From positions 1 through 64,000 of the forward strand of contig ONFF01000002.1 in assembly GCA_900317055.1 (NCBI GenBank): a stretch of DNA of 64,000 nt, given 5' to 3'. Below, one piece after another: positions 1-8,134 of this stretch (its first letter is position 1; every line of letters starts with the position of its first letter). Position numbers and translations under genes: made by a program. The notes beneath the pieces are model-generated. The model was not told where the DNA came from. It did no database searches and worked only from the letters and a program-made list of their open reading frames with translations. This stretch comes from an uncultured Bacteroidales bacterium. Lineage in GTDB: Bacteria > Bacteroidota > Bacteroidia > Bacteroidales > F082.

Positions 1-669
1 AATATCTTGCCCAAATGTCCCCAATGTGGTTTCCCACTTCATATTTCCAAGGCTGTCCAAGGCCACAATCCAACCATCCCCATTGCCATAAAGATGGCTA
101 ATGTCACATCCACCCGAATGGTAATTGGCATGGCAAATCAGTCCTCCGTCATGAGCCAATTCTCCGTTTGCGACATGGTCATAGCCAAGCCCCATTTGCG
201 TGCCGTATCCTCTGGTCCAAATCTCTCCACCTTCTGCATTGATTCTTTTTGCTACTATATTTCGGTTCTGCGCATTATTATCGCAAATGTCAGGAAACCC
301 TACTCCTGCTAAATAATATTCGTTTTTGTCTCCAATTTTAAACATAAACCCCATACCATCCGAAAAGCCCATGTCACCATAGCACCAACTGTCAATAATC
401 TCATAATCATGGTCTATTTTTACAATCCAACAGGGATCACGCGGTCTACTATCTTCACAGTTTTGGGGAACATGACCTGTACCGGCATAGTCTCTTGCCG
501 TATTGCCCACCAGCATTATATAGTCATCCTCCATAACCATCCCAACACAAACTTCTTGGCCATATCCTCCAAAGCATTGCTGCTTGTCGATACGGATTTG
601 GGCTTGCATCGTCACCCCTCCCACCATCAGCAGGAGCACAAGCAGGGTGTAAATTCTTGTTGCTTTCAT
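1..669 (-). CDS. Secreted protein, N-terminal 223 residues (cut by left edge)
   Basis: Reading leftward from the ATG at 667-669 the frame stays open to base 1, so the C-terminus lies outside the window. The product opens with a signal peptide: MKATR, a hydrophobic core of about 15 residues, and a likely cleavage after MQAQ near residue 24. The mature part is rich in Gly, Asp and aromatic residues, with phrases such as YGGYGQE, WIVKID and DSLGNMKWE. These resemble the repeated beta-strand blocks of large exported Bacteroidetes proteins, many of which carry a C-terminal T9SS tag; that tag cannot be checked here. A TAATTTTG promoter box lies about 29 bases upstream. The function is not recognised. 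Confidence 0.75.
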   Translation of the reverse strand, partial: MKATRIYTLLVLLLMVGGVTMQAQIRIDKQQCFGGYGQEVCVGMVMEDDYIMLVGNTARDYAGTGHVPQNCEDSRPRDPCWIVKIDHDYEIIDSWCYGDMGFSDGMGFMFKIGDKNEYYLAGVGFPDICDNNAQNRNIVAKRINAEGGEIWTRGYGTQMGLGYDHVANGELAHDGGLICHANYHSGGCDISHLYGNGDGWIVALDSLGNMKWETTLGTFGQDI

Positions 670-697
670 TTCAATGTGTTTTTCTGTGTTATGCACG

Positions 698-705
698 CAA
701 AATTA
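698..705 (-). promoter_or_regulatory. Candidate -7 box TAATTTTG
   Basis: This matches the Bacteroidetes -7 consensus TAnnTTTG, 29 bases upstream of the secreted protein that starts at 669. No convincing -33 element is seen at the usual distance. The gap 670-903 holds nothing else I can support. Confidence 0.4.
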
Positions 706-903
706 TTCAAAAAAACACCAAAAAAGCCATCTGTCAGGTCCTAAAATGGTTTTGTCCCTATCTATTTCGATTTTGAAATTTCCAATATATTGACATTCAA
801 ATATTTATGTAAAATCGGTTTTTTGGCTTGTCCATGTTTTTTTGGTTTAAGAAACCATCAAATGCGATATTCTTGCCTTGTTTCGCACAGTAATAATATT
901 AAC

Positions 904-1527
904 TTAATACCGATTCTCGTATTCTTTTACTTTATTCAAAATGAAAGATTTACATTGCTCCCAATCAAAGTCCACAAACATCTTGGGCATATCAAACTTT
1001 TCGGCATCGACAAAATAGGTCAAACTCATTAAGGCCCGATATAAAGAATAATTCGGATACTTTTTGGCGTAGAAATCCAATATTTCTTCCAATGTAAAAT
1101 GTTGCAGCAAAAAGTATATGTCGACAAAGTCTTTTCTTGAGCCTCTACCTTCAATCGCATTGATTTTCATGGCCGCAATATCCTTGGGTGAGGCCAATCG
1201 CAAGCCATCTTCTTCAACAGGAGCTTCAAGCCAGGGATAAATCGAATAGTTTACAATGTCCACTTTAACTCCATTAATGTCGAAAATCCGAATGTTAGTT
1301 GATATTTTTTGTTTTTCAACGATTCCGTAACTCTTTAAAATCTCATGCATTTCCTGCCCGTCAATATCGAAGCCACCGAAAAAATCGAGGTCAATTGAGG
1401 AACGATGCCCATATTGCAATGCCAAAGCAGTACCTCCTACAAGACGGCAATCTTTGAGAAACGGCTCTTGAGTCAAACGCCTCAAGAGTTCCAAAGTGTC
1501 GGGAACGATTGTGCAAAATGATAACAT
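904..1527 (-). CDS. Nucleotidyltransferase, AbiEii/AbiGii toxin family
   Basis: The 207-residue product carries the nucleotidyltransferase signature near residues 31-50: GGTALALQ, then DLDFF with the paired metal-binding Asp residues. A later conserved stretch, LASPKDIAAMKINAI followed by RKDFVDIYFL (about residues 110-140), is typical of the AbiEii (DUF1814) family. In characterised type IV toxin-antitoxin systems such proteins transfer nucleotides onto tRNA and stop growth. The start overlaps the upstream small gene by 46 bases in another frame, so the two are probably translationally coupled. The pair follows tyrS with almost no gap. Toxic activity is inferred from family membership only; some relatives are stand-alone enzymes. 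Confidence 0.8.
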   Translation of the reverse strand: MLSFCTIVPDTLELLRRLTQEPFLKDCRLVGGTALALQYGHRSSIDLDFFGGFDIDGQEMHEILKSYGIVEKQKISTNIRIFDINGVKVDIVNYSIYPWLEAPVEEDGLRLASPKDIAAMKINAIEGRGSRKDFVDIYFLLQHFTLEEILDFYAKKYPNYSLYRALMSLTYFVDAEKFDMPKMFVDFDWEQCKSFILNKVKEYENRY

Positions 1528-1787
1528 CTAAAATCCTCCTTTTTTTTCCCAGATAGACAGCAAATGAATGATAAGGCTACAGGATCCAAGGTTCTCAAAT
1601 TCATGCATACAGAAGTGATTTTGTCCATTCCATAATAATGCTTTATGTAATGCCAATCACTCATTTTTCCATATTCCAACACTCTGGGGATAAGCCATTC
1701 GGCACTTTTGTCGATATCGAAATTGGTCGTATCGACATCCCAAAAAAGAAGTGGGCTGAGTCCGTGTAGCTTATCCTTGTCTTCCAT
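1482..1787 (-). CDS. DUF6922-like small protein, partner of the AbiEii-type gene
   Basis: This 101-residue protein has no signal peptide or membrane segment. It contains LLFWDVD, DWHYIKHYYG and a C-terminal DFRCY motif. I associate this pattern with the DUF6922 family, which in Bacteroidetes often sits directly before AbiEii-type nucleotidyltransferases. Its 3' end overlaps the nucleotidyltransferase by 46 bases, and its start lies 2 bases beyond the tyrS stop, so it may be read through from tyrS. By position it would be the antitoxin. It lacks an obvious winged helix of the AbiEi type, so that role is inference. Confidence 0.65.
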   Translation of the reverse strand: MEDKDKLHGLSPLLFWDVDTTNFDIDKSAEWLIPRVLEYGKMSDWHYIKHYYGMDKITSVCMNLRTLDPVALSFICCLSGKKKEDFRCYHFAQSFPTLWNS

Positions 1788-1789
1788 GA

Positions 1790-3086
1790 TTATTCGACTA
1801 CAACGAGATAATAATTCTTCTTGCCCTTCTGCACAAGGATGTACTTGCCGTCGATGAGGTCGGCAGGGGTCATCACCTTGTCCAAAGTGACCTTTTCCTT
1901 GTTGACGCTCACGCCGTTGGCTTGGGTCATCTTGCGGGCCTCGCCCTTCGAGGGGAAGATCTGCGTGTTGACGGCCATGAAGTCGACAATCGGGATGCCA
2001 GCTTCGAGGTCGGTGCGGGTGATGTGCTCCTGCGGCACGCCGTCGAAGATGTCCAGGAAGGTGGCCTCATCAAGCTTCTCCAAACCTTCCTTGGTCGACT
2101 TGCCGAAGAGGATATTGGAGGCCTCGATAGCGGCATCCAAGGCTTCCTGCGAGTGCACCAACACAGTAACCTCTTGGGCCAAGCGCTTTTGCAACACACG
2201 CATACCCGGGTCTTTCTTGTGCTCTTCAATCAGGGCGTCGATGGTCTCTTTATCTAACGAGGTGAATATCTTGATGTATTTCTCGGCATCCTCATCGCTG
2301 ACGTTGAGCCAGAACTGGTAGAACTTGTAAGGCGTGGTGCGCTTCGGGTCGAGCCAGATGTTGCCACTCTCGGTCTTGCCGAACTTCTTGCCGTCGGCCT
2401 TGGTGATGAGCGGACAAGTCAGGGCAAAGGCCTCGTTCTCAAAGCCCAAGGTACGGCGAATCAATTCTGTACCTGTGGTGATGTTGCCCCATTGGTCGTT
2501 ACCGCCCAGCTGCAGCTTGCAGTTCTTGTGCTGGTAGAGCCAGAGGAAGTCGTAACCTTGCAGGAGCTGGTAGGTGAACTCGGTGAAGCTCAAGCCGTCG
2601 CGGGCGGTGCCGTTGAGGCGTTGCTGCACGCTATCCTTGGCCATCATATAGTTCACGGTGATGTGCTTGCCCACCTCGCGGGCGAAGTCGAGGAAGGTGA
2701 AGTCCTTCATCCAGTCGTAGTTGTTCACCATCTCGGCAGCGTTGGGCCTTCGACTCGAAGTCTAAGAACTTGGCCACCTGGGCCTTGATGCACTCTTGGT
2801 TGTGGCGCAGGGTCTCTTCGTTGAGCAGGTTACGCTCTTGGCTCTTGCCCGAGGGGTCGCCAATCATGCCCGTGGCACCACCCACCAAGATGATGGGCTT
2901 GTGGCCGCAGTGTTGCAAGTGACGCAGCATCATGATGCCGCAAAGGTGTCCGATATGTAAGGAGTCGGCGGTCGGGTCGGTGCCGAGGTAAGCCGTTACC
3001 ATTTCTTTCTGGAGGAGTTCTTCCGTGCCTGGCATGATCTGTGCCAGCATTCCGCGCCAGCGGAGTTCTTCAACAAAATTCTTCAT
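1790..3086 (-). pseudogene. tyrS: Tyrosyl-tRNA synthetase, interrupted by a one-base frameshift
   Basis: Two frames together encode a full class I tyrosyl-tRNA synthetase, which charges tRNA-Tyr in the cytosol. The first frame (start 3086) carries [15 protein letters not shown], the HIGH region. The second, read to 1790, carries [16 protein letters not shown] and the KMSKS-equivalent KFGKTE, plus the C-terminal S4-like RNA-binding part. The break falls at the GGG run 2744-2746 on the plus strand. Removing one base there restores [16 protein letters not shown], the expected family sequence, and gives 431 residues. TyrRS is essential and no second copy is visible here, so a sequencing or assembly error is more likely than a dead gene. 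A promoter lies just upstream. Confidence 0.85.
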
Positions 3087-3114
3087 CGTTAGCTCGTCGA
3101 AATAAATTTGGGTG

Positions 3115-3144
3115 CAAAAATAGTCAATTTTTGTAATTCCTCAA
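3115..3144 (-). promoter_or_regulatory. tyrS promoter (-33 TTG, 19-base spacer, -7 TATTTTTG)
   Basis: On the minus strand TTG at 3142-3144 and TATTTTTG at 3115-3122 are 19 bases apart, which fits the Bacteroidetes consensus well. The start codon follows 28 bases later. The -7 box overlaps the stop codon of the upstream DUF3089 gene. Confidence 0.6.
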
Positions 3145-4107
3145 CCTACATCTCATATTCTCCAACACATTCCCGCCAAAGAGCCAAGAGTCAGCAAAGT
3201 GGAGGTTGCCTTTCGGGAACTTGTCCTCATAAGCTGGGATGAAGACCATTTCCGGGTCGAGGTCGGGGCAGACGGTGTTGTGCTTGTAAAGATAAGTCCT
3301 AGTCGGACAAGGCACGATGAGGACGCTGTCGCGAGTCTCGTTATATTTAGCCATGCCCAGATGGAACTTGGCGGGAACGGTGTCCGGTGCCATTGTCCAA
3401 GTGGTGGGATTGATGCCGACCACATCGCCACGCGACACCAAGCCGATAGCGGTTGTATCCGTCACGGAGTTGAAAATGACCAGACCTTGCATTGTGCTGT
3501 CAGTGGCGGGCTTCAAAGCCTCGGGATAGGCAGACAGCTCTTCTGCATTAACATGACAACCAATGCAATAAGCGGCTACCATCAGCTTGCGTTGCTCTTC
3601 GGTCATGCCATGTTCCAACAACTCTATAAGCATCTGCGAGCCTTGGCTGTGACCCATCAGGAAAAAGGGTCGACCATGGTTGAAATGTGCCATATAATAT
3701 TGGAAGGCATCGTTGACATCCTTAGCCGCTATTTGAGCAAGGGAATCTAACATAGGTGTGGGTTGAGAATAAGCCTCAAAAATCATTTGTCGATAATAGG
3801 GTGCGTAGAAATTGTACTCGCTATAAAGCATCTTGTTGAAGCGTTGGTTGCCGTTGGCCTCTTTCCTCACCTCCGGCAAACTGATATCGGCAAACCACGA
3901 TGAGTCGTTATCGACAAAGGAAATTGTCGAAACGGTCGGATAAACATAAAACACATCGGCAGCATGTCTTTCATCACCACAGCTGTACCAGTATGTGTTA
4001 TCGGAATAATCAATTGTTGATTCAAGTGGTTGGGGTTGATGGTTACAAGAGAAGGTCGAAAACATCATTAATGCCATCAAAAGGCCAAAAAAAGAATTGT
4101 TTTTCAT
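3124..4107 (-). CDS. DUF3089 family lipoprotein, alpha/beta-hydrolase fold
   Basis: The 327-residue product begins with a lipoprotein signal ([10 protein letters not shown], lipobox FSTFSC with Cys near 21). The domain then carries [11 protein letters not shown] near the N-terminus and the nucleophile elbow GHSQGSQM near residue 155, where Ser is the expected catalytic residue. This is the DUF3089 family, predicted serine esterases or lipases of unknown substrate. A candidate catalytic His is in LHFADSWLF near the end. The enzyme probably sits lipid-anchored in the periplasm or on the outer membrane. It lies upstream of tyrS on the same strand but tyrS has its own promoter. Divergent to glyA. 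Confidence 0.85.
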   Translation of the reverse strand: MKNNSFFGLLMALMMFSTFSCNHQPQPLESTIDYSDNTYWYSCGDERHAADVFYVYPTVSTISFVDNDSSWFADISLPEVRKEANGNQRFNKMLYSEYNFYAPYYRQMIFEAYSQPTPMLDSLAQIAAKDVNDAFQYYMAHFNHGRPFFLMGHSQGSQMLIELLEHGMTEEQRKLMVAAYCIGCHVNAEELSAYPEALKPATDSTMQGLVIFNSVTDTTAIGLVSRGDVVGINPTTWTMAPDTVPAKFHLGMAKYNETRDSVLIVPCPTRTYLYKHNTVCPDLDPEMVFIPAYEDKFPKGNLHFADSWLFGGNVLENMRCRLRNYKN

Positions 4108-4129
4108 TGGATGGTTGGTTTTAGGCCGA

Positions 4130-4137
4130 CAAAAATA
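4130..4137 (-). promoter_or_regulatory. -7 box TATTTTTG for the DUF3089 gene
   Basis: TATTTTTG on the minus strand, 23 bases before the start at 4107, matches TAnnTTTG. No clear -33 element was found. Confidence 0.5.
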
Positions 4138-4196
4138 GTAAAAGTTAGATTTTTTGTCGTAGACTCAATAAAATTTCGCAACTTTGCAGCGAAATT

Positions 4197-4310
4197 AGCC
4201 TCTGGCTCATGGCCTCTGGCTTTTGGCAGCTTTTTGATAGATGTAAGATTTACCTTTTTCCAATTAAGCTGCCAGTAGCCAAAAGCCTGTGGCCAGCAGC
4301 CAGTTAAATT
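4197..4310. repeat. Long imperfect inverted repeat in the glyA leader
   Basis: The left arm contains GGCCTCTGGCTTTTGGCAGC and the right arm AAGCTGCCAGTAGCCAAAAG, so the pair can fold into a long hairpin with an AT-rich loop of roughly 35 bases. A related copy lies at 25894-26006 in front of glyS. Both are followed by an AT-rich AATCTTAAAT stretch directly before the start codon. It is either a dispersed palindromic repeat or a leader RNA structure. Confidence 0.6.
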
Positions 4311-4347
4311 TTTGAATTTTAAATTTTTAAATCTTAAATACATATTC

Positions 4348-5646
4348 ATGAAAAGAGACGAAAAAATCTTTGATCTGATTCGCCAAGAGAAAGAGCGTCA
4401 GATGCACGGAATCGAGCTCATCGCTTCGGAAAACTTTGTCAGCGAGCAAGTGCTGGAAGCCATGGGTTCTGTCATGACCAACAAATACGCCGAGGGTTAT
4501 CCCGGCAAGCGTTACTACGGCGGCTGCCAAATCGTCGACCAGAGCGAGCAAATCGCCATCGACCGCGCCTGCCAACTGTTCAACGCCACCTTCGCCAATG
4601 TGCAGCCCCACTCGGGCGCACAGGCTAACATGGCTGTGATGCAAGCCCTGCTTGAACCTGGCGACACCTTCATGGGTCTCGACCTCTCGCACGGTGGTCA
4701 CCTCTCACACGGCAGCCCGGTCAACGCTTCGGGTATGCTCTACAAGCCCGTCGCTTATCATGTGGCCAAGGAAACCGGTCGCGTCGACTACGACGAGATG
4801 GAGAAGATCGCCCTCGAGTGCAAGCCTAAACTCATCATCGCTGGTGCCTCTGCTTACAGCCGTGACTGGGACTACAAGCGCATGCGTGCCATCGCCGACC
4901 AAGTGGATGCCGTCCTCATGGCCGACGTCAGCCACCCCGCTGGCCTCATCGCCAAGGGTCTGCTGAACGACCCGCTGGAGTACTGCCACATCATCACCAC
5001 CACGACCCACAAGACCCTCCGTGGTCCCCGTGGCGGCATGATCCTCATCCGTCATGACTTCGAAGACCCGCGTGGCCGCAAGACCCCGAAGGGCGAAACG
5101 AAGATGATGTCAGCTTTGATCAATAGCGCCGTGTTCCCGGGCATCCAAGGTGGTCCTCTGGAGCATGTCATCGCCTCCAAGGCCGTTGCTTTCGGCGAAG
5201 CCCTCAGCGACGAGTACATGGAGTACATCCAACAGGTGAGAAAGAACGCCGCCTTCATGGCCAGAGCTTTCATGGATAAGGGCTACGATGTCATCAGCGG
5301 TGGCACCGACAACCACTCCATGCTCATCGACCTCCGCGGCAAGTTCCCGGAGATCACCGGTAAGATGGTGGAGAACACCCTCGTTCTTGCCGACATCACC
5401 GTCAACAAGAACATGGTGCCCTTCGACACCCGTTCGCCTTTCTTGACCTCTGGTCTGCGTGTCGGTACGCCCGCCATCACCACCCGTGGTCTGAAGCAAG
5501 ACAAGATGGCTGTCATCGTCGACATGATCGATGATGTCATCAGCGACATCAATCCTGAGACCAAGACCGCTTCGGAGGCCAAGATCAACGCCGTCCGCGC
5601 CGAGGTCAACAAGCTGATGAAGGACTATCCGCTCTTCGCTTGGTAA
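4348..5646 (+). CDS. glyA: Serine hydroxymethyltransferase
   Basis: Cytosolic PLP enzyme that interconverts serine and glycine while charging tetrahydrofolate with a one-carbon unit. The 432-residue product shows the family landmarks: [10 protein letters not shown] near the N-terminus, [13 protein letters not shown], the substrate-region [10 protein letters not shown], the cofactor-binding DVSHPAG, and the Schiff-base lysine in [14 protein letters not shown]. The start at 4348 ([11 protein letters not shown]) is chosen over an in-frame ATG 36 bases upstream because the extra residues come from AT-rich leader and are not family sequence. The leader contains a long inverted repeat shared with glyS. 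A TTTG at 4153 followed after 22 bases by CAACTTTG at 4179 may be a variant promoter. A clear terminator follows the gene. Confidence 0.97.
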   Translation: MKRDEKIFDLIRQEKERQMHGIELIASENFVSEQVLEAMGSVMTNKYAEGYPGKRYYGGCQIVDQSEQIAIDRACQLFNATFANVQPHSGAQANMAVMQALLEPGDTFMGLDLSHGGHLSHGSPVNASGMLYKPVAYHVAKETGRVDYDEMEKIALECKPKLIIAGASAYSRDWDYKRMRAIADQVDAVLMADVSHPAGLIAKGLLNDPLEYCHIITTTTHKTLRGPRGGMILIRHDFEDPRGRKTPKGETKMMSALINSAVFPGIQGGPLEHVIASKAVAFGEALSDEYMEYIQQVRKNAAFMARAFMDKGYDVISGGTDNHSMLIDLRGKFPEITGKMVENTLVLADITVNKNMVPFDTRSPFLTSGLRVGTPAITTRGLKQDKMAVIVDMIDDVISDINPETKTASEAKINAVRAEVNKLMKDYPLFAW

Positions 5647-5671
5647 GCATTAGCAACACCTTTATTAATAA

Positions 5672-5703
5672 ATGGTCGCCCCAATGTGGGCGACCATTTT
5701 TTT
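5672..5703 (+). terminator. Rho-independent terminator after glyA
   Basis: A GC-rich stem (TGGTCGCCC pairing with GGGCGACCA) with a six-base loop is followed directly by a run of T. It ends 100 bases before the next gene and insulates glyA. Confidence 0.85.
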
Positions 5704-5747
5704 GACTTAAAATTTTAGAAAAAAGGCCTTAGTATTTTGAAAAACCG

Positions 5748-5755
5748 TATCTTTG
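5748..5755 (+). promoter_or_regulatory. -7 box TATCTTTG for the DUF1846 gene
   Basis: A perfect TAnnTTTG box, 50 bases before the start at 5806. The expected -33 position is weak. Confidence 0.5.
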
Positions 5756-5805
5756 CATCCCGTATTTTTAATTCCAAGCACTATATTTCGATAAACTCAA
5801 TAACC

Positions 5806-7281
5806 ATGAAAACCACTAAAAAATACGGGTTCGACAACGAAAAATACCTCAAAATTCAGTCAGAACACATCAAAGACCGCATTGCAAAATTCGGCGACAA
5901 ACTGTATCTCGAATTTGGCGGCAAGCTTTTCGACGACTTCCATGCCAGCCGCGTGCTGCCAGGTTTCCAGCCTGATAGTAAACTGAAAATGCTGTCACAG
6001 CTCATCGATGTAGCTGAAATCATCATTGTCATCAGTGCCGTCGACATTGAGAAGAACAAGGTGCGCGGCGACTTGGGCATCACTTACGATGTGGATGTGT
6101 TGCGTCTGCGTGAGGAATTCATGAATCGTGGTTTCATGGTGAGTTCGGTGGTGGTGACCCATTACAACGGTCAAGCCAGCACCGATGCCTATCGCCAGCG
6201 TTTGGAGCGCATGGGCATCAAGGTGTATTACCACCGCATCATTGAAGGCTATCCCAACAATGTCGCTCTCATCGACTCGGAAGAAGGCTTTGGCCGCAAC
6301 GACTATGTGGAAACCACTCGCCCATTGGTGGTGGTCACAGCTCCAGGCCCGGGAAGCGGCAAGATGGCCGTTTGCCTCAGCCAGCTCTATCACGAGAACA
6401 AGCGCGGCGTCAAGGCGGGCTACGCCAAGTTTGAGACCTTCCCCGTGTGGAATCTACCTCTGAAGCACCCTGTCAATGTGGCCTACGAAGCCGCCACCGC
6501 CGACCTCAGCGATGTCAATATGATTGACCCATTCCACCTGGAAGCCTACGGCAAAACAGCTGTCAACTACAACCGCGATATTGAGATTTTCCCAGTGCTG
6601 AACGCTATCTTTGAAAGTATCTATGGTGAGAATCCCTACAAGTCGCCGACCGACATGGGCGTAAACATGGTAGGCTATTGCCTCAGCGATGATGAAGCCT
6701 GTTGCGAAGCCTCCAAGCAAGAAATCATCCGTCGTTACTATGCTGCACTTTGCAATTTGGCCAAAGGCAAAGGCACTGAGAACGAGGTCAATAAGATTGC
6801 TTTGCTGATGAAACAAGCCAAAATCAGCACGGCTGACCGCAAGACGACCATCGCTGCCAAAGAGCGCAAAGAGCAGGAAGGCGCTGCCGCTGCCGCTATC
6901 GAGCTGGAAGATGGTACCATTATCACAGCTCACACTAGCGCCCTTCTCGGCCCCAGCGCCGCCTTGATTCTAAACGCCACCAAACATATTGCAGGCATAC
7001 CGCATGAGGTGAAGCTCATCCCGCAAGCCATGATTGAGCCCATTCAGAAGACAAAAGTCAGCTTCTTGCATGGCAAAAACCCACGCTTGCACACCGATGA
7101 GGTCTTGGTTGCCCTCTCCATGCTCAGCCTTTGGGACGAAAACTGCAAAATGGCTTTGGAGCATTTGCCACAACTAAAAGGTTGTCAAGTACATAGCACG
7201 GTGATGCTCAGCGAAGTGGATCAGAAAATCTTCAAGAAACTGGGCATTGATTTGACTTGCGACCCTGTAGCGAAGAAGTAA
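5806..7281 (+). CDS. DUF1846 (UPF0371) family protein
   Basis: The 491-residue soluble product matches DUF1846 along its whole length. It opens with MKTTKKYGFDNEKYL and LEFGGKLFDDFHASRVLPGF, and carries a nucleotide-loop-like APGPGSGKMA near residue 185. The biochemical role of the family is unproven. The Gly-rich loop followed by a Lys suggests phosphate binding, but this is inference. The start at 5806 is preferred to an in-frame start 69 bases upstream because the family begins here and the -7 box at 5748 would fall inside the longer version. The gene stands alone between a terminator and a palindromic region, and it converges on the gene ending at 7499. Confidence 0.9.
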   Translation: MKTTKKYGFDNEKYLKIQSEHIKDRIAKFGDKLYLEFGGKLFDDFHASRVLPGFQPDSKLKMLSQLIDVAEIIIVISAVDIEKNKVRGDLGITYDVDVLRLREEFMNRGFMVSSVVVTHYNGQASTDAYRQRLERMGIKVYYHRIIEGYPNNVALIDSEEGFGRNDYVETTRPLVVVTAPGPGSGKMAVCLSQLYHENKRGVKAGYAKFETFPVWNLPLKHPVNVAYEAATADLSDVNMIDPFHLEAYGKTAVNYNRDIEIFPVLNAIFESIYGENPYKSPTDMGVNMVGYCLSDDEACCEASKQEIIRRYYAALCNLAKGKGTENEVNKIALLMKQAKISTADRKTTIAAKERKEQEGAAAAAIELEDGTIITAHTSALLGPSAALILNATKHIAGIPHEVKLIPQAMIEPIQKTKVSFLHGKNPRLHTDEVLVALSMLSLWDENCKMALEHLPQLKGCQVHSTVMLSEVDQKIFKKLGIDLTCDPVAKK

Positions 7282-7320
7282 GACTTCCTTTCCAGCCCAA
7301 CATGTATGTCATTCCCTCAA

Positions 7321-7375
7321 GCCTCCTATGTCATTCCAGCAGAGGATGGTGGGGAGCATGGAATCTATAGGAGGC
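7321..7375. repeat. Hairpin with TATGTCATTCC / GGAATCTATA cap (copy 1)
   Basis: Outer stem GCCTCC/GGAGGC encloses the core TATGTCATTCC ... GGAATCTATA. It lies between the convergent genes ending at 7281 and 7499, where it could act on transcripts from both sides. Related cores occur at 46959, 51770 and 60457. A further half-copy (TATGTCATTCCC) is at 7305-7316, and degraded palindromic sequence continues to about 7460. Confidence 0.6.
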
Positions 7376-7498
7376 GGTTTAAAAACAAAATCTATAAATG
7401 ACGGCCTCAACAGCTATAGATCCCAAGCCTTTGCCCGCCAACCCCCGCAGGGATGACATACCTGATGAGGCCTGCACAACTCTGCGTAGGGAAGATTA

Positions 7499-8134
7499 CT
7501 AAAAGTTTCTTATTGCCCTCACATAAAACTCCAGCGTCTTCACTGAGTCGCTGATAATGAACTGTCCGTCCTGCATCCTTACGGCTGCCGCACCGCGTGT
7601 GCCCGTCTCGGTGCTCGACCAATAGGTCTTGTCCTCCAAAGTGGGATAACCCATCGATGCCAAGGTGGCGTTCACCGCCTCTTGGTTTTGCAAAAGATAG
7701 CGTAACTCCGTCGTCGAGGGCACATACCACTGCTTATCGATAATCTTCCGATGGGGATAATTCACAAGATGCCAGGTATTTTTGAGGTAACTCCATTGAA
7801 TGGCCGGATAATGACTCATGTCATAAACATCCATCAGGATGTTGGTGTTGTTCCAGCCTTCGTAGGGATTGGTGGCACCCGTCTCGCAGTTGAGATTTCC
7901 TGGCAGACACCAGGGCAATAAAGTCTCATCAAGGCTGACCATAAGGCCGTGATAGGCAGTATAAGTCCAAAACACAATCCCCTCCAAGGTGTCGTTATGG
8001 TAATAATCACCTACCTCGTATGTGGGCTGATAAGGCACATGAGGCTCACCACCTTGTGGGGTTTCCTCTTTCCTGCATGACACAAAAAAGCAAAGCAAAG
8101 CAAGGAAATAGAGTCCTTTTTTCATGGTATTCAA
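7499..8134 (-). CDS. Lipoprotein with DUF1566-like (Lcl C-terminal) domain
   Basis: The product has a lipoprotein signal (MKKGLYFLALL, lipobox FFVSC at about residue 20). Its C-terminal half, with QWYVPSTTELRYLLQN, YWSSTETG and VRAIRNF, is the DUF1566-like module seen at the end of many Bacteroidetes surface proteins. In that module a W-x-PS-x-x-E-L segment and an SST/SSE segment are characteristic. The first ATG at 8134 overlaps the pfkA stop (ATGA), and a second ATG at 8125 also gives a good signal peptide, so the start is uncertain by three codons. It is probably cotranscribed with pfkA. No enzymatic role is evident. Confidence 0.75.
   Translation of the reverse strand: MNTMKKGLYFLALLCFFVSCRKEETPQGGEPHVPYQPTYEVGDYYHNDTLEGIVFWTYTAYHGLMVSLDETLLPWCLPGNLNCETGATNPYEGWNNTNILMDVYDMSHYPAIQWSYLKNTWHLVNYPHRKIIDKQWYVPSTTELRYLLQNQEAVNATLASMGYPTLEDKTYWSSTETGTRGAAAVRMQDGQFIISDSVKTLEFYVRAIRNF

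Noticed and set aside
2631..3086. Programmed frameshift in tyrS
   Set aside because: There is no slippery heptamer with a stimulatory hairpin in coding orientation, and no known tyrS uses frameshifting; error or mutation is simpler.
4197..4347. Glycine riboswitch in the glyA leader
   Set aside because: I see none of the conserved glycine-aptamer elements, only a simple inverted repeat; only a shared leader structure is claimed.
4312..4347. Upstream in-frame ATG for glyA
   Set aside because: The extra 12 residues come from AT-rich leader repeats and are not part of the enzyme family.
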